A DNA stretch of 64,000 bases. It comes from Thermohalobaculum sp039821125. Its GTDB lineage: Bacteria > Pseudomonadota > Alphaproteobacteria > Rhodobacterales > Rhodobacteraceae. The notes beneath the pieces were generated by a model. That model did no database searches. It saw only the letters and a program-made list of their open reading frames with translations, and was not told the DNA's origin. Location of the stretch: contig JBCBOR010000003.1 in assembly GCA_039821125.1 (NCBI GenBank), positions 62,001 to 126,000 on the forward strand, given 5' to 3'. The position numbers were made by a program, and so were the translations under genes. Shown here piece after piece: positions 41,349-50,817 of the stretch. Each line of letters opens with the position of its first letter. Within the stretch, counting starts at the first letter, position 1.

Positions 41349-43214
41349 GTGACGTCCATGGCAAGATCTGCCATACCGGTCATAGCCATCGTCGTTCTGT
41401 TGATCGGCGCGTTCGTCGGCTGGAACGTCTTGAAGACGTCTGAAGACGCATCGGTCGACCGTGCGGGATCGCCTTCCTCGGAGGCGGCGTCGGCGGTTGC
41501 ATCTGCCGATACATCGACGGTGCCCTCGTCACCAAAGAGTGCCGACGAGAGCGCGCCGGAGACCGCGGTGGCGCCCTCAGGTGACACAGCATTGGCGGCA
41601 ATCCCACCGGAAGCGCTTGAAAGCTCTGTGACGCCAAGTGAAGACACGGGCCTTCCAAATGTCGGTGCTGCACCATCGCCATCGGATCCCGCACCGCAGA
41701 GTACCGATGCGCCTGCCGCCGAGACCGTTGAACCTGCAACGAACGATGGCCCCCGGTTTGATGTCGTGCGCGTTGCAGCGGACGGGCAGACGGTAATCGC
41801 CGGAACCGTCAATCCCAACGAGGAAGTGGAGGTTCTGCTGGACGGGGAGGTCGTCGGAACCGCCACCGCCGACGCGGAGGGCGCTTTCGTCACGGTGATC
41901 TTCGCTGCGTTGTCCGGGGACGCCCAGCAACTTCAGTTGCGCGTGCCTGCTCCCGCTCTTTCTCAGGCTCCGATCATGGAACCTGCGGTTTCGCCCGCGA
42001 CGACGATCGGTGGTGACACGCCGGGCGATTATGCACCGCCGCCCGTTTCACAGTCCCCCGGCACCGACGAGCGTGCGCCTGTAGTCGCCGCAGCGCCAAC
42101 CACGGCAGAGGCGCCCTCCGTGCCGACGGGCGATGAAGCGGTCGCTGTCAAAACCGAGATACCGGTTCAAACTGCTCCGGGTCTCGCGGCGCCTGCGCCG
42201 ACGGCACCGTCCGTTCTGCCTGGCGGCAAGACGGTGCCTGACCCGGCGCTGTCCGAGATCCAACCGGCTGCCGGCACCGCGTCGACGGTTTTGCAAGAGA
42301 CGCCGGAGGCCGATGAAAGCGCGGTGGTGCAACAGCCGCAAGACTCTGACGGAACGCTCCCAAAGACACTAAAGGCGCCATCATCGCTCGATCCTGCCAG
42401 CAAGCCGTCCGATGAAGCCTCAGAAGAGGCGCCGGATGTGGACACGCAACTCACTGCGCTTGCCCCGGTGCAAACGGAGGACGAGACCGCGACCGGCGCG
42501 CCTCTGCCGGGATCGTCATCGGATACGGGCGATGCAAACCGCACGGTCTCCGCGCTCGCGGCGCCGCAAGACACCGCAGCAACGCCCGAGGTATCACAGA
42601 ACGCGGCCCGCCCGACGGCAGGCAGCGTGCCTTCCGATCAGCGTTTCGTGGTCAGCACGCCGGTTATCATTCTGCCCGCGCCGGAAAGCGGGGCCGCCCC
42701 AGCGCTCGTGCAGCCTCAGGCGGATGAACTGGCGGTGCTCCAACCCGGCGGCGACGTGACCGCGGTAACCCTCGATCGTATCAGCTATGGTGAGACCGGC
42801 GATGTGCGCATGTCGGGCAGGGGAGCGCCCGGACGCGCTCTGCGCACCTATGGCAACGGTTTGCACCTTGGCTCCACGCAGATCACCGGTGATGGCCGCT
42901 GGGCGATGTCGCTGCCGCGCGAGGATGTTCTGCAGGTGAAGCTCTTCCGCTTTGACGAGATCGGCACGGGCGGTGACGTCACCAGCCGGATCGAGACGCC
43001 GTTCACCTATTCATCCGGTCCCGCTCAGGTCCTCAAGGAGCGTGAGGTGACCATCGAGAAGGGTGACTATCTCTGGCGGATAGCCGAGCAGTATTACGGC
43101 GAGGGTCTGCGCTACAGCCTGATCTATGGTGCCAACGCGGAGTTGATCCGCGACCCGGACCTTATATATCCGGGGCAGGTGTTCTCCGTTCCCGAACTGG
43201 TCGACGCCGAGTAA
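41349..43214 (+). CDS. Membrane-anchored LysM protein with long low-complexity linker
   Basis: The 621-aa protein has an N-terminal membrane anchor (about 5-28, SAIPVIAIVVLLIGAFVGW) and a very long Ala/Pro/Ser/Thr/Asp/Glu-rich region (about 30-460) with an island around 140-200 that looks like a small Ig-like fold (VIAGTVNPNEEVEVLLDGEVVGTATADAEG). A second such fold occurs near 480-560 (GRGAPGRALRTYGNGLHLG). A C-terminal LysM domain reads KGDYLWRIAEQYYGEGLRYSLIYGANAELIRDPDLIYPGQVFSVP. It probably spans the periplasm and binds peptidoglycan. The GTG at 41349 has AGGGGG upstream. An Atm1-type exporter follows 36 bases later. Confidence 0.85.
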   Translation: MTSMARSAIPVIAIVVLLIGAFVGWNVLKTSEDASVDRAGSPSSEAASAVASADTSTVPSSPKSADESAPETAVAPSGDTALAAIPPEALESSVTPSEDTGLPNVGAAPSPSDPAPQSTDAPAAETVEPATNDGPRFDVVRVAADGQTVIAGTVNPNEEVEVLLDGEVVGTATADAEGAFVTVIFAALSGDAQQLQLRVPAPALSQAPIMEPAVSPATTIGGDTPGDYAPPPVSQSPGTDERAPVVAAAPTTAEAPSVPTGDEAVAVKTEIPVQTAPGLAAPAPTAPSVLPGGKTVPDPALSEIQPAAGTASTVLQETPEADESAVVQQPQDSDGTLPKTLKAPSSLDPASKPSDEASEEAPDVDTQLTALAPVQTEDETATGAPLPGSSSDTGDANRTVSALAAPQDTAATPEVSQNAARPTAGSVPSDQRFVVSTPVIILPAPESGAAPALVQPQADELAVLQPGGDVTAVTLDRISYGETGDVRMSGRGAPGRALRTYGNGLHLGSTQITGDGRWAMSLPREDVLQVKLFRFDEIGTGGDVTSRIETPFTYSSGPAQVLKEREVTIEKGDYLWRIAEQYYGEGLRYSLIYGANAELIRDPDLIYPGQVFSVPELVDAE

Positions 43215-43250
43215 GCGCCATTCCGGCGCGGCCCTGAGGAGGACATCCCA

Positions 43251-45050
43251 ATGCGCCGAGGCCGTCGCCCGACCACCGCGGGCACTCCCGATATTCGCAC
43301 ACTGGCGCGGGTCCTGCCCGATCTCTGGCCGCGCGAGCATCCGGGTTTGCGCGTCTGCGTCATCGGATCTCTCGCCTTCCTGATCCTGGCCAAGGTCGCG
43401 GTGCTGTTCACCCCGTTTGTCTATCGCGACGCGGTGGACGCGCTGGCGCCCGAGACGGAAACCGCGATCCTGGCGGTGCCGATCATGCTGGTCGTGGCCT
43501 ATGGTGCGACACGGCTGTTCGGCACGGTGTTTCAACAGCTTCGCGATCTGATCTTTGCGCGCGTCGGCCAGCACGCCTTGCGCCAACTGGGTCTGCGTGT
43601 CTTCCGCCACGTGCACCAGCTCTCGCTCGGGTACCACATCAGCCGCAAGACCGGTGCGCTCAGCCGGGTGATCGACCGTGGTATCAAGGCTATCGACTTT
43701 CTGCTGCGCTACCTCCTGTTCTCGATCGTGCCGCTGTTGTTCGAACTGGGCGTGGTGGCGGTGATCTTTCTGGTCGAATTTGGGCCGTCCTATCTGTTCG
43801 TCATGCTTGCTACAATCGCAGCCTATGTCGCGTTCACCTTCAAGGTGACGGAGTGGCGGGTGAAGATCCGCAAGGAGATGAACGACCAGGACCAGGACGC
43901 ACATCAGAAGGCTGTCGACAGCCTGCTGAACTATGAGACGGTCAAGTATTTCTCGGCCGAGGACCGGGAGGCGGAGCGCTACGACCGGTCCATGGCCGCC
44001 TACCAGCGCGCTGCGCTCAAGACCTCATCCAGCCTCGCGTTCCTGAACTCCGGGCAGGCCTTCATCCTCGCGGCATCGATGATCGCCGTGATGCTGATGA
44101 CGGCGCAGGGTGTTGTGGCGGGCGACCTGACGGTCGGTGCCTTTGTCATGGTCAACGCGTTCATGATCCAGATCACCATGCCGCTGAACTTTCTCGGCAC
44201 GGTCTATCGCGAGATCCGCCAGTCCCTTGTCGATATGCGCGAGATGTATGAACTGGTCGATCAGGGCGCCGAGGTCGAGGACAGCCCCGGTGCGGTGGAC
44301 CTCGACTGTGGCGACGGCGCGGTGCGCTTCGATCATGCGGTTTTTGCCTATGGCCCAAACCGTCCGATCCTGACCGATGTGTCGTTCGAAATACCGCCAG
44401 GCAAAACGGTTGCGGTGGTCGGGCCGTCTGGCGCGGGCAAGTCAACGATCGCGCGGCTGCTGTTCCGCTTCTATGATGTCTCGGACGGCGCAGTGACCAT
44501 CGATGGCCAGGACGTGCGCACCGTGACGCAAGCCAGCCTTCGCCGCGCCATCGGCGTCGTGCCGCAGGATACGGTGCTGTTTAACGACACGATCGGCTAC
44601 AACATTGCCTATGGCCGCGACGAGACGAGCCACGAAGAGATCGAAGCGGCGGCCAGGTCAGCGCGGATCCACGACTTCATTTCCGAACTGCCCGATGGCT
44701 ATGAGACGGTGGTGGGCGAGCGCGGCCTCAAGCTCTCGGGCGGGGAGAAACAGCGCGTTGCCATCGCGCGAACCATTCTGAAAAATCCACCGATCCTGAT
44801 CCTGGACGAGGCAACCTCGGCGCTGGACACCACCACCGAGCGCGAAATCCAGGCCGAGCTGAAGCGGCTGGGGCAGGGGCGGACCGTGCTGATGATTGCG
44901 CACAGGCTGTCGACCGTGGTCGATGCCGACGAGATTATCGTGCTGGATGGCGGCCGTGTGGCCGAGCGCGGTTCTCACAGCACCTTGCTTGCACTTGATG
45001 GGCGGTACGCCGCGCTCTGGCACCGTCAGGAGACCGAGGAACCCGCCTAG
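43251..45050 (+). CDS. Atm1/HMT1-type ABC exporter (half transporter)
   Basis: The 599-aa fused permease-ATPase has a membrane domain (about 35-330, six helices). The Atm1/ABCB7 signature LLNYETVKYFSAEDREAERYD is decisive. The ATPase has Walker A VVGPSGAGKSTIARLL, signature LKLSGGEKQRVAIARTIL, Walker B ILDEATSALDTTTE, and LMIAHRLST. Atm1 relatives export glutathione-linked sulfur or metal species and contribute to Fe-S homeostasis and heavy-metal tolerance. It works as a homodimer. GAGGAGG is upstream of the ATG. Confidence 0.92.
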   Translation: MRRGRRPTTAGTPDIRTLARVLPDLWPREHPGLRVCVIGSLAFLILAKVAVLFTPFVYRDAVDALAPETETAILAVPIMLVVAYGATRLFGTVFQQLRDLIFARVGQHALRQLGLRVFRHVHQLSLGYHISRKTGALSRVIDRGIKAIDFLLRYLLFSIVPLLFELGVVAVIFLVEFGPSYLFVMLATIAAYVAFTFKVTEWRVKIRKEMNDQDQDAHQKAVDSLLNYETVKYFSAEDREAERYDRSMAAYQRAALKTSSSLAFLNSGQAFILAASMIAVMLMTAQGVVAGDLTVGAFVMVNAFMIQITMPLNFLGTVYREIRQSLVDMREMYELVDQGAEVEDSPGAVDLDCGDGAVRFDHAVFAYGPNRPILTDVSFEIPPGKTVAVVGPSGAGKSTIARLLFRFYDVSDGAVTIDGQDVRTVTQASLRRAIGVVPQDTVLFNDTIGYNIAYGRDETSHEEIEAAARSARIHDFISELPDGYETVVGERGLKLSGGEKQRVAIARTILKNPPILILDEATSALDTTTEREIQAELKRLGQGRTVLMIAHRLSTVVDADEIIVLDGGRVAERGSHSTLLALDGRYAALWHRQETEEPA

Positions 45051-45066
45051 CCGACCCTGTCGGTTT
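45051..45066 (+). terminator. Short hairpin with T run after the Atm1-type gene
   Basis: CCGAC-CCT-GTCGG followed by TTT directly after the stop codon at 45050. The stem is five bases, so it is a weak terminator at best, lying between convergent genes. Confidence 0.35.
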
Positions 45067-45081
45067 GCATGACCTTGCCCG

Positions 45082-48000
45082 CTACTCGGCTGCTCGAACG
45101 ATGGACGGGACATATTTGTCCGTCTCAGGGGTCGGCGTGTTCCACGGGGATGTGTCATCCTTGGGTGTCTCGGCTGCAGGCTTCTTGCCCATGACCGCGT
45201 GCCCGATGCCCTTGAGACCCGCAAGCGCACCGCGCTCGATCCAGATCCGTGCCGCCAGCGCAGCCGGTGTGACGACCAGCGTGAGCACGGTTGCTGTCGC
45301 CAGGCCAAAGACGACGGCGGTCGCAAGTTGCACCCACCAGAGAGCGGTCGGCGCACCGACGGCGATGGTCCCGTTGGCAAAGTCCAGGCTGGTGGCGAAC
45401 ATCATCGGCGTCAGGCCGGCGATGGTCGTGATCGTCGTCAGCATCACCGGGCGGATCCGGGCTTCAGCCGTGCGCACGACCGCCTCGAGCGGATCCATGC
45501 GCCGGGCGAGTTCCTGGTAGGTGTCGATCAGCACAATGTTGTTGTTCACGACGATCCCGGCCAATGCGACGATCCCGGTGCCTGTCATGATGATCGAGAA
45601 GTTCTGGCCCATGATCAGCATTCCGACCAGGACGCCGCCCACCGACATCACGACGGCGCTGAGCACCAGCACCGAGTTGTAAAGCGAATTGAACTGCGCC
45701 AGCAGGATCACGAACATCAGCCCGAGCGCACCGGCAAAGGCCTTGGCGAGGAAGGCCATGCTTTCCTGCTGTTCCTCGCGGTCGCCTGTGAAGCGGGCCG
45801 AGACGCCCGGAGGAAAGGGGGTCTCCTCGGCAATCCAGGCCTCGAGCCCTTCGATGGCCGCGATGTCCGAGGTGCCCGCTGCGACATCTGAACGGACGGT
45901 GAAGAATCTCTCCCCGCCAATGCGGTTGATGTTCTCCAGTTTCGGCACGGGCTGACGCTCGATGAAGTTCGAGAGCGGGACCTGTCCGCGGTCCGTCGCG
46001 ACCTTGAGCTGATCAAGGGTCGAGAGCGTACGGTCGCTCTCCGGGAACCGCATTCGGATCTCAAGCTCATCATCGCTGTCATCCGGGCGATATGTGCCCA
46101 GGATGGCGCCGCGTGTCACAAGTTGAACCAGCGGCCCGACGGTGGCGACATCGGCGCCGTAGCGGCCTGCCACCGCGCGGTCCACCGTGATCTCCCAATC
46201 GATGCCGGGAAGGGGGCGGGAGTCATCGATATTCACCAGCCCCTCGGTCGCGTCGAACTTGGCGCGTGCGATCTCGGTCGCCTCGAGCAACAGGTCCCAA
46301 TTCCCTGAACTCAGTTCGAGTTGAACCGGCTTGCCCTGTTGCGGGCCTTCCTGTTGCAGGGCCAGCTCCGCCACGATCCCGGGCATGTTCTGGACGGCTT
46401 CGCCGATCGCGATGATGATGTCATCGCCCGGCCCGCGCTCGCCCCAGGGCTTCAACTCCACCTGCACCTGACCGATTGCATCCGGCGGACCTTCCTGTCC
46501 GGTCGGGTTCACCAGCCCGCCGCCGCCCGAGAAGGCGAAGATCGACTCGATCCCTTCGATGCCCGCGATACGATCCTCGACCGCCTTGACCATCCGGTCG
46601 GTCTCATTGAGCGAGAGGTTGCCGCGCGCCCGCACGTAGATGATCGCCCGCTCCGGCTCGGTCTTGACGAAGAATTCCGTGCCCTTGCCGTACTCGGCAT
46701 AGACCTGGAACATCAGGACAAGAGCACCAACGGCGGCCCCGACGGCGACGAACGGCATCACCGGGTTGAGCGTGATCAGGCCGACAACGCGGCCAAAGGG
46801 CGTGCGGTGATATCCCGGCTCTGGTGCCGGGCGGGGTTTGCGCAACAGCAGGACCGCGCAGAGGCTGATGATCGCGAGAACGATAAAGATCAGCGGCAGT
46901 GCCTCGGGGCGTCCCTCATCGGCGACCAGGGCCACGAAGATGCCGATCGCGACCAGGACAATGCCCGCAATGACCTTGGCGGTGGTCGTGACCCAGCGCG
47001 GGATAACACCGCGCAGCCCCTGAGTGATCGCGTCTCCTGCCCGTGCGAACGCCCGGCTGATCCGGCCGCTGATCCCGCCGAGCACCGGCAGGAAGATCAG
47101 CGCCACGATCAGCGAGGCAGAGAGCACGAAGATCAGCGTGATCGGCAGTTGCCGCATGAACTGTCCCGGCATCCCGGGCCAAAGCAGCATGGGCAGGAAA
47201 GCGCACAATGTCGTCGCGGTCGAGGCCGTGATCGGCCAGAACATCCGCTTTGCCGCCGCGGCGTAGGCACGCATTGGTCCCTGACCGGCCTGGATCTCCT
47301 TGTCGGCATACTCGACAACGACGATCGCACCATCGACCAGCATGCCCACGGCCAGGATCAGACCGAACATGACCATGTTGTTGATCGGCAACTCGAACGC
47401 GGACATGAGCGCGAACGACAGAAGGAACGACGAGGGGATCGCGATCCCGACCAGCAGGGCAGACCGGAACCCCAGCGATGCCAGAACCACCAGCATCACG
47501 AGGATGACGGCGGTGGCCACCGAGCCTTCGAGTTGGCTGACCATGTCCTCGACCCGGGTCGACTCGTCCATCGAGAAGTCGACATTCACCGCCTGTTGCA
47601 GCGGCTCGGGCCACTTCGCGACTTCGACCTCGACGATCGCCCGCGAGGCCGCGACCGTGGCGATGATATTCTGACCGATACGCTTCGAGACCTGAAGCGA
47701 TATGGATTTGCGCCCGTTGTAGCGCGCCTCGCCTTCGGCATCCTCGAACGTACGCCTGATCTCTGTCACATCGCCGAGGCGGATCACCCGGTCGCCGTTC
47801 ACTTTGACCGGCAGGTTGTTGATGTCCGATGCCGTCTCGAACGAGCCTGGGACCTTGACCGAGAAGGCCGCCGTTTCGCTCTCGACCGCCCCTGCCGCGA
47901 CCAGCTGGTTGTTCCGATCAACGACCGTCAGCAGTTCCTGCGCCGTGACGTTGTAGGATTCCATCTTGAGCGGGTCGATCAGCACCTCGACCATCTCATC

Positions 48001-48537
48001 CCGGTGGCCGGTCAGCTTCGCCTCGAGCACCGAGGGATGTGCCTCGATGGCGTCCTGCATGTCTTTCGCGAGATTGGTCAGTGTGCGCTCTGGCACCAAG
48101 CCGGAGAGCGACACCACAAGGATTGGAAACTCGGAAAGATTGATCTCGTTGATCGTGGGTTCATCGGCGTCCTCGGGAAACTCGGCCTGAGCCTGATCGA
48201 CCTTGTCCCGCACCTCGGCCAAGGTGGCCTGCTTGTCCCAGCCCTGATCGAACTCGAGCAAGACTGCGGCATGACTGTCGGACGCGATGCCGGTCATGTC
48301 CTTCAGACCGTCGAGCCCGCGCAGTTCCGTCTCGAGCGGTTTGACGACCAGACGTTCGCTGTCGATGGCCGAGACGCCCGGGAACGGCACCGAGATGTAG
48401 AGCACCGGCACATCGATGTTCGGTGCGCCTTCCTTCGGCAGGCTGACATAGCTGACCAGCCCAGCGCCGATCGAGATCAGGACGAACGCCAGGATCATCC
48501 GTGCCCGTTCGGTACACCAGGAAACGAGACCGGTCAT
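45082..48537 (-). CDS. RND-family efflux permease (HAE1/AcrB-like)
   Basis: The 1151-aa protein has the RND plan: helix 1 near the N-terminus, a first periplasmic part (LPKEGAPNIDVPVLYISVPFPGVSAIDSE), helices 2-6 with the proton-relay motif GMLVDGAIVVVEYADKEI, and a second periplasmic part with QVQVELKPWGERG. The final helices include GIVVNNNIVLIDTYQE. It exports drugs or metabolites by proton antiport across the envelope with an adaptor and TolC. The N-terminal motif (LPKEGAPNI) differs from AcrB and resembles MdtBC/CusA-distant groups, so I do not name the substrate. The adaptor gene lies 40 bases upstream in the same direction. Confidence 0.94.
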   Translation of the reverse strand: MTGLVSWCTERARMILAFVLISIGAGLVSYVSLPKEGAPNIDVPVLYISVPFPGVSAIDSERLVVKPLETELRGLDGLKDMTGIASDSHAAVLLEFDQGWDKQATLAEVRDKVDQAQAEFPEDADEPTINEINLSEFPILVVSLSGLVPERTLTNLAKDMQDAIEAHPSVLEAKLTGHRDEMVEVLIDPLKMESYNVTAQELLTVVDRNNQLVAAGAVESETAAFSVKVPGSFETASDINNLPVKVNGDRVIRLGDVTEIRRTFEDAEGEARYNGRKSISLQVSKRIGQNIIATVAASRAIVEVEVAKWPEPLQQAVNVDFSMDESTRVEDMVSQLEGSVATAVILVMLVVLASLGFRSALLVGIAIPSSFLLSFALMSAFELPINNMVMFGLILAVGMLVDGAIVVVEYADKEIQAGQGPMRAYAAAAKRMFWPITASTATTLCAFLPMLLWPGMPGQFMRQLPITLIFVLSASLIVALIFLPVLGGISGRISRAFARAGDAITQGLRGVIPRWVTTTAKVIAGIVLVAIGIFVALVADEGRPEALPLIFIVLAIISLCAVLLLRKPRPAPEPGYHRTPFGRVVGLITLNPVMPFVAVGAAVGALVLMFQVYAEYGKGTEFFVKTEPERAIIYVRARGNLSLNETDRMVKAVEDRIAGIEGIESIFAFSGGGGLVNPTGQEGPPDAIGQVQVELKPWGERGPGDDIIIAIGEAVQNMPGIVAELALQQEGPQQGKPVQLELSSGNWDLLLEATEIARAKFDATEGLVNIDDSRPLPGIDWEITVDRAVAGRYGADVATVGPLVQLVTRGAILGTYRPDDSDDELEIRMRFPESDRTLSTLDQLKVATDRGQVPLSNFIERQPVPKLENINRIGGERFFTVRSDVAAGTSDIAAIEGLEAWIAEETPFPPGVSARFTGDREEQQESMAFLAKAFAGALGLMFVILLAQFNSLYNSVLVLSAVVMSVGGVLVGMLIMGQNFSIIMTGTGIVALAGIVVNNNIVLIDTYQELARRMDPLEAVVRTAEARIRPVMLTTITTIAGLTPMMFATSLDFANGTIAVGAPTALWWVQLATAVVFGLATATVLTLVVTPAALAARIWIERGALAGLKGIGHAVMGKKPAAETPKDDTSPWNTPTPETDKYVPSIVRAAE

Positions 48538-48577
48538 AGCGATCCCCGCGGCGCGTCTTTGATGCCGGATCCAGCCG

Positions 48578-49702
48578 TCATCTCAGGGCCGAACTGTCGA
48601 TCGGGGTCGCGATCACAGTGCGCCCGTTGCGGACAAATTCCTGGCCGATCACGATGACATCCGCCGTGTCGGGCAGACCGTCGACCCAGACACCCTCTGC
48701 TGTGTCACGCATGATGCGCACGGGAAAGAAGCGGGCCTTGCCATCCTCCGCGACGCGCACGCCCATACGCCCGCCATCATCCAGTGTCAGGGCCGATTGC
48801 GGGACCAGATGAGCGGCCTCCGAGGGCAGGTCAATGAGCAACTCGGCGGTCATGCCGTCCCGGATCTTCCAACCCGGATTGTCCAGCGTCACCTCGACCG
48901 CATAGGTCCGGGTCTGCTCGTCTGCGACCCGGCTGACGAACGAGATCTCCCCCGACACCTCTGTGCCGTTGATCAGACGCGCGGATGCAGTCTGACCGAG
49001 GCTGAGCAGATCGACGTTCTGCTCCCCGACAAAGCCCGAGATCTTGATCCGGCTGAGATCGATGATGTTCGCGCAGTAAGCGCCCTGGCTCAGGAACGTG
49101 CCGATCTCTGCCGTATCGGTTTCAAGGACGCCGCTGAACGGCGCCTTGATCTCGAGACGCCCGATGTCCCAATTCACCTGATCGAGGCGCGCCTGCGCCG
49201 CTTCGAGCCGCGCGCGCCGCGCGTTCAGCGTCGTCTCCGCAGCAAAGCCTTTCGCTTTGAGCTGCGTTGTGGCGGATGCTTCGACTTCGGCCTCCGCGAG
49301 ACTGGCCTCGGCCTCGGCCAATTGCGCCGCGCGCACGCCAGGGTTGAGACGGCAGAGCACCTGGCCTATCTCGACCCGGGTGCCGCTGCGGAGCGGTTCT
49401 GAGATCACCTGACCTTCGGTCTCCGCAACGAGTTGGACGTTCCGGTTGGCCTTCGTCCGCCCGCGCAGGACGAGCCGCGCCTCGGTTTCCCGGGACTGCA
49501 CGGGCAGCACCATCACCGGGACAGGGCGCTCGTTCTTGGACGGCTGATCAGCGGTAGGGCTCTCAGCGTCGGCGAGTGCAACCTCCTCCGCCGAGGGCGT
49601 GCCCGCATCAGCGGACACATCCACGGTCTGCCCACGCACGCCGAACCAATAGTACAGCCCCGCCACTGCAACGAGGGCGATGATCAGCGAAGATATCCGC
49701 AT
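48578..49702 (-). CDS. RND efflux periplasmic adaptor (MFP) subunit
   Basis: The 374-aa protein has an N-terminal anchor (RISSLIIALVAVAGLYYWFG) and an acidic stretch (about 30-60). The lipoyl half-motif VAETEGQVISEPLRSGTRVEIGQVLCRLNP, a coiled-coil hairpin (about 115-175), a beta-barrel region with IKISGFVGEQNVDLLSLGQ, and a C-terminal membrane-proximal domain follow. It links the RND pump (45082-48537) to an outer-membrane channel not present here. No regulator of the TetR kind is beside it. Confidence 0.93.
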   Translation of the reverse strand: MRISSLIIALVAVAGLYYWFGVRGQTVDVSADAGTPSAEEVALADAESPTADQPSKNERPVPVMVLPVQSRETEARLVLRGRTKANRNVQLVAETEGQVISEPLRSGTRVEIGQVLCRLNPGVRAAQLAEAEASLAEAEVEASATTQLKAKGFAAETTLNARRARLEAAQARLDQVNWDIGRLEIKAPFSGVLETDTAEIGTFLSQGAYCANIIDLSRIKISGFVGEQNVDLLSLGQTASARLINGTEVSGEISFVSRVADEQTRTYAVEVTLDNPGWKIRDGMTAELLIDLPSEAAHLVPQSALTLDDGGRMGVRVAEDGKARFFPVRIMRDTAEGVWVDGLPDTADVIVIGQEFVRNGRTVIATPIDSSALR

Positions 49703-49866
49703 CTTGGTCCTTTCAGGCCGCGTTCCTGCTCAAACGGCCACGGGCGCACCATCAAGCGCACGTGTTAAAGATAGGACAAGTTGCGACTGTGGAAAAGATG
49801 CGAGTGTCAACTTTCGTTGACGAGCAAGACGGGTATGTCGAGAGGGCAATTCTGACGCTGCGTCAA

Positions 49867-50571
49867 TCACTTGCGAGGCAGCGAGGCGGCGCTCTGCTCG
49901 AACAGCAGCTTGCGCTCGGCCTCATCCGGTGGCGCCGAGCGGCGCAGGTCCTTGCCAAGATTTACGGCGGCCTGCGTTGCGGGGCGCTCCTTGATACGCG
50001 CGCGCCATGCTATCACATTGGAAAACGGAGATAAATCCGAGGTCAACGGCTTCGCGATGAGGACCCAGGGCCAGCAGATCATGTCGGCAATGGTGTACTG
50101 ATCGCCCGTTAACCACTCTCGGCCTTCCAATCGGCGATCCAGGACCCCAAGCAGACGCTCGTACTCACCTTTGTAACGCCTCAAAGAATATTCGTTATCA
50201 ATATCTTCCGGCGCATAGTTCACAAAATGAGACAGCTGCCCCGCCATCGGCCCCTGACCGCCGACCTGCCAGAACAGCCACTCCATGACCTCTTTCCGCC
50301 CGACCGGATCACTCGGCAGAAATTTCTCATGCTTATCAGCGAGATACCACATCACAGCACCGCTCTCGAAGACCGAGACGGGATCCCCATCGACATCATG
50401 ATCGACAATTGCAGGCATCCGGTTGTTCGGCGAGATCGCCAGAAATTCATCCCGAAATTGATCGCCTTTCGAGATGTTTACCGGGATCATCTGATACGGG
50501 ACGCCCAACTCCTCCAGCAGCATCGCCACCTTCCACCCGTTCGGCGTCGGCCAATAGTAAAAGTCGATCAT
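49867..50571 (-). CDS. Glutathione S-transferase, YfcG/Nu-class-like
   Basis: The 234-aa protein has a thioredoxin-fold N-domain IDFYYWPTPNGWKVAMLLEELGVPYQMIPVNISKGDQF, the glutathione-binding cis-Pro and ESGAV loop (RMPAIVDHD, VFESGAVMWYLADKH), then an all-helical C-domain (WLFWQVGGQGPMAGQLSHF, YTIADMICWPWV). The TPN motif near the N-terminus is that of YfcG-like disulfide-bond oxidoreductases. The start at 50571 gives this N-terminus; the frame's further 37 codons run into the 11-bp repeat array. Array B (50591-50667) lies 19 bases upstream of the start. Confidence 0.92.
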   Translation of the reverse strand: MIDFYYWPTPNGWKVAMLLEELGVPYQMIPVNISKGDQFRDEFLAISPNNRMPAIVDHDVDGDPVSVFESGAVMWYLADKHEKFLPSDPVGRKEVMEWLFWQVGGQGPMAGQLSHFVNYAPEDIDNEYSLRRYKGEYERLLGVLDRRLEGREWLTGDQYTIADMICWPWVLIAKPLTSDLSPFSNVIAWRARIKERPATQAAVNLGKDLRRSAPPDEAERKLLFEQSAASLPRK

Positions 50572-50590
50572 CCCGGTCCCCGAAAACAGC

Positions 50591-50667
50591 CGTATGGCAG
50601 GCGTATGGCTGGCGTATGGCACCTGTACCGCACCCGTCTGGCTCCTGTATGGCAGGCGTATGGACAC
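50591..50667. repeat. Seven tandem 11-bp units (consensus CGTATGGCACC), array B
   Basis: Reading + strand in 11-base steps from 50591: CGTATGGCAGG, CGTATGGCTGG, CGTATGGCACC, TGTACCGCACC, CGTCTGGCTCC, TGTATGGCAGG, CGTATGGACAC. GTCG follows shortly (GACACAAAGTCG), matching GACACAATGTCG at the right end of array A. The number of units, unit length and end sequence are the same as at 1988-2064, but the unit order differs, so the two are not a simple recent copy. It lies between divergent genes, 19 bases before the GST start, in the same orientation to that gene as array A has to prfC. Confidence 0.85.
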
Positions 50668-50765
50668 AAAGTCGATGGACAAACGCCGCCGGGACCAGCG
50701 CGCGGTCAGGAAAATTTAACTCATCTTGTTCACATTCTCACGGCGCTTCAAGCGTGTGAAGGAGG

Positions 50766-50784
50766 TCCCGGGTCAAGCCCGGGA
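50766..50784. repeat. GGGTCAAGCCC palindromic repeat, copy 2
   Basis: TCCCGGG-TCAAG-CCCGGGA: seven-base perfect arms around the same five-base loop as copy 1 (2258-2278). It lies 33 bases before the ATG of the BrnA-like gene. It is probably a REP-like dispersed intergenic repeat that could fold in the 5' leader of that mRNA. Confidence 0.7.
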
Positions 50785-50817
50785 CAGCAAAGTGGTCATT
50801 CAGAACGGGAGCCCGTC

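Noticed and set aside
46321..48657. A 778-codon open frame on the + strand
   Set aside because: It is antisense to the RND permease, with composition (Arg, His, Asp) typical of a shadow frame and no recognisable domain.
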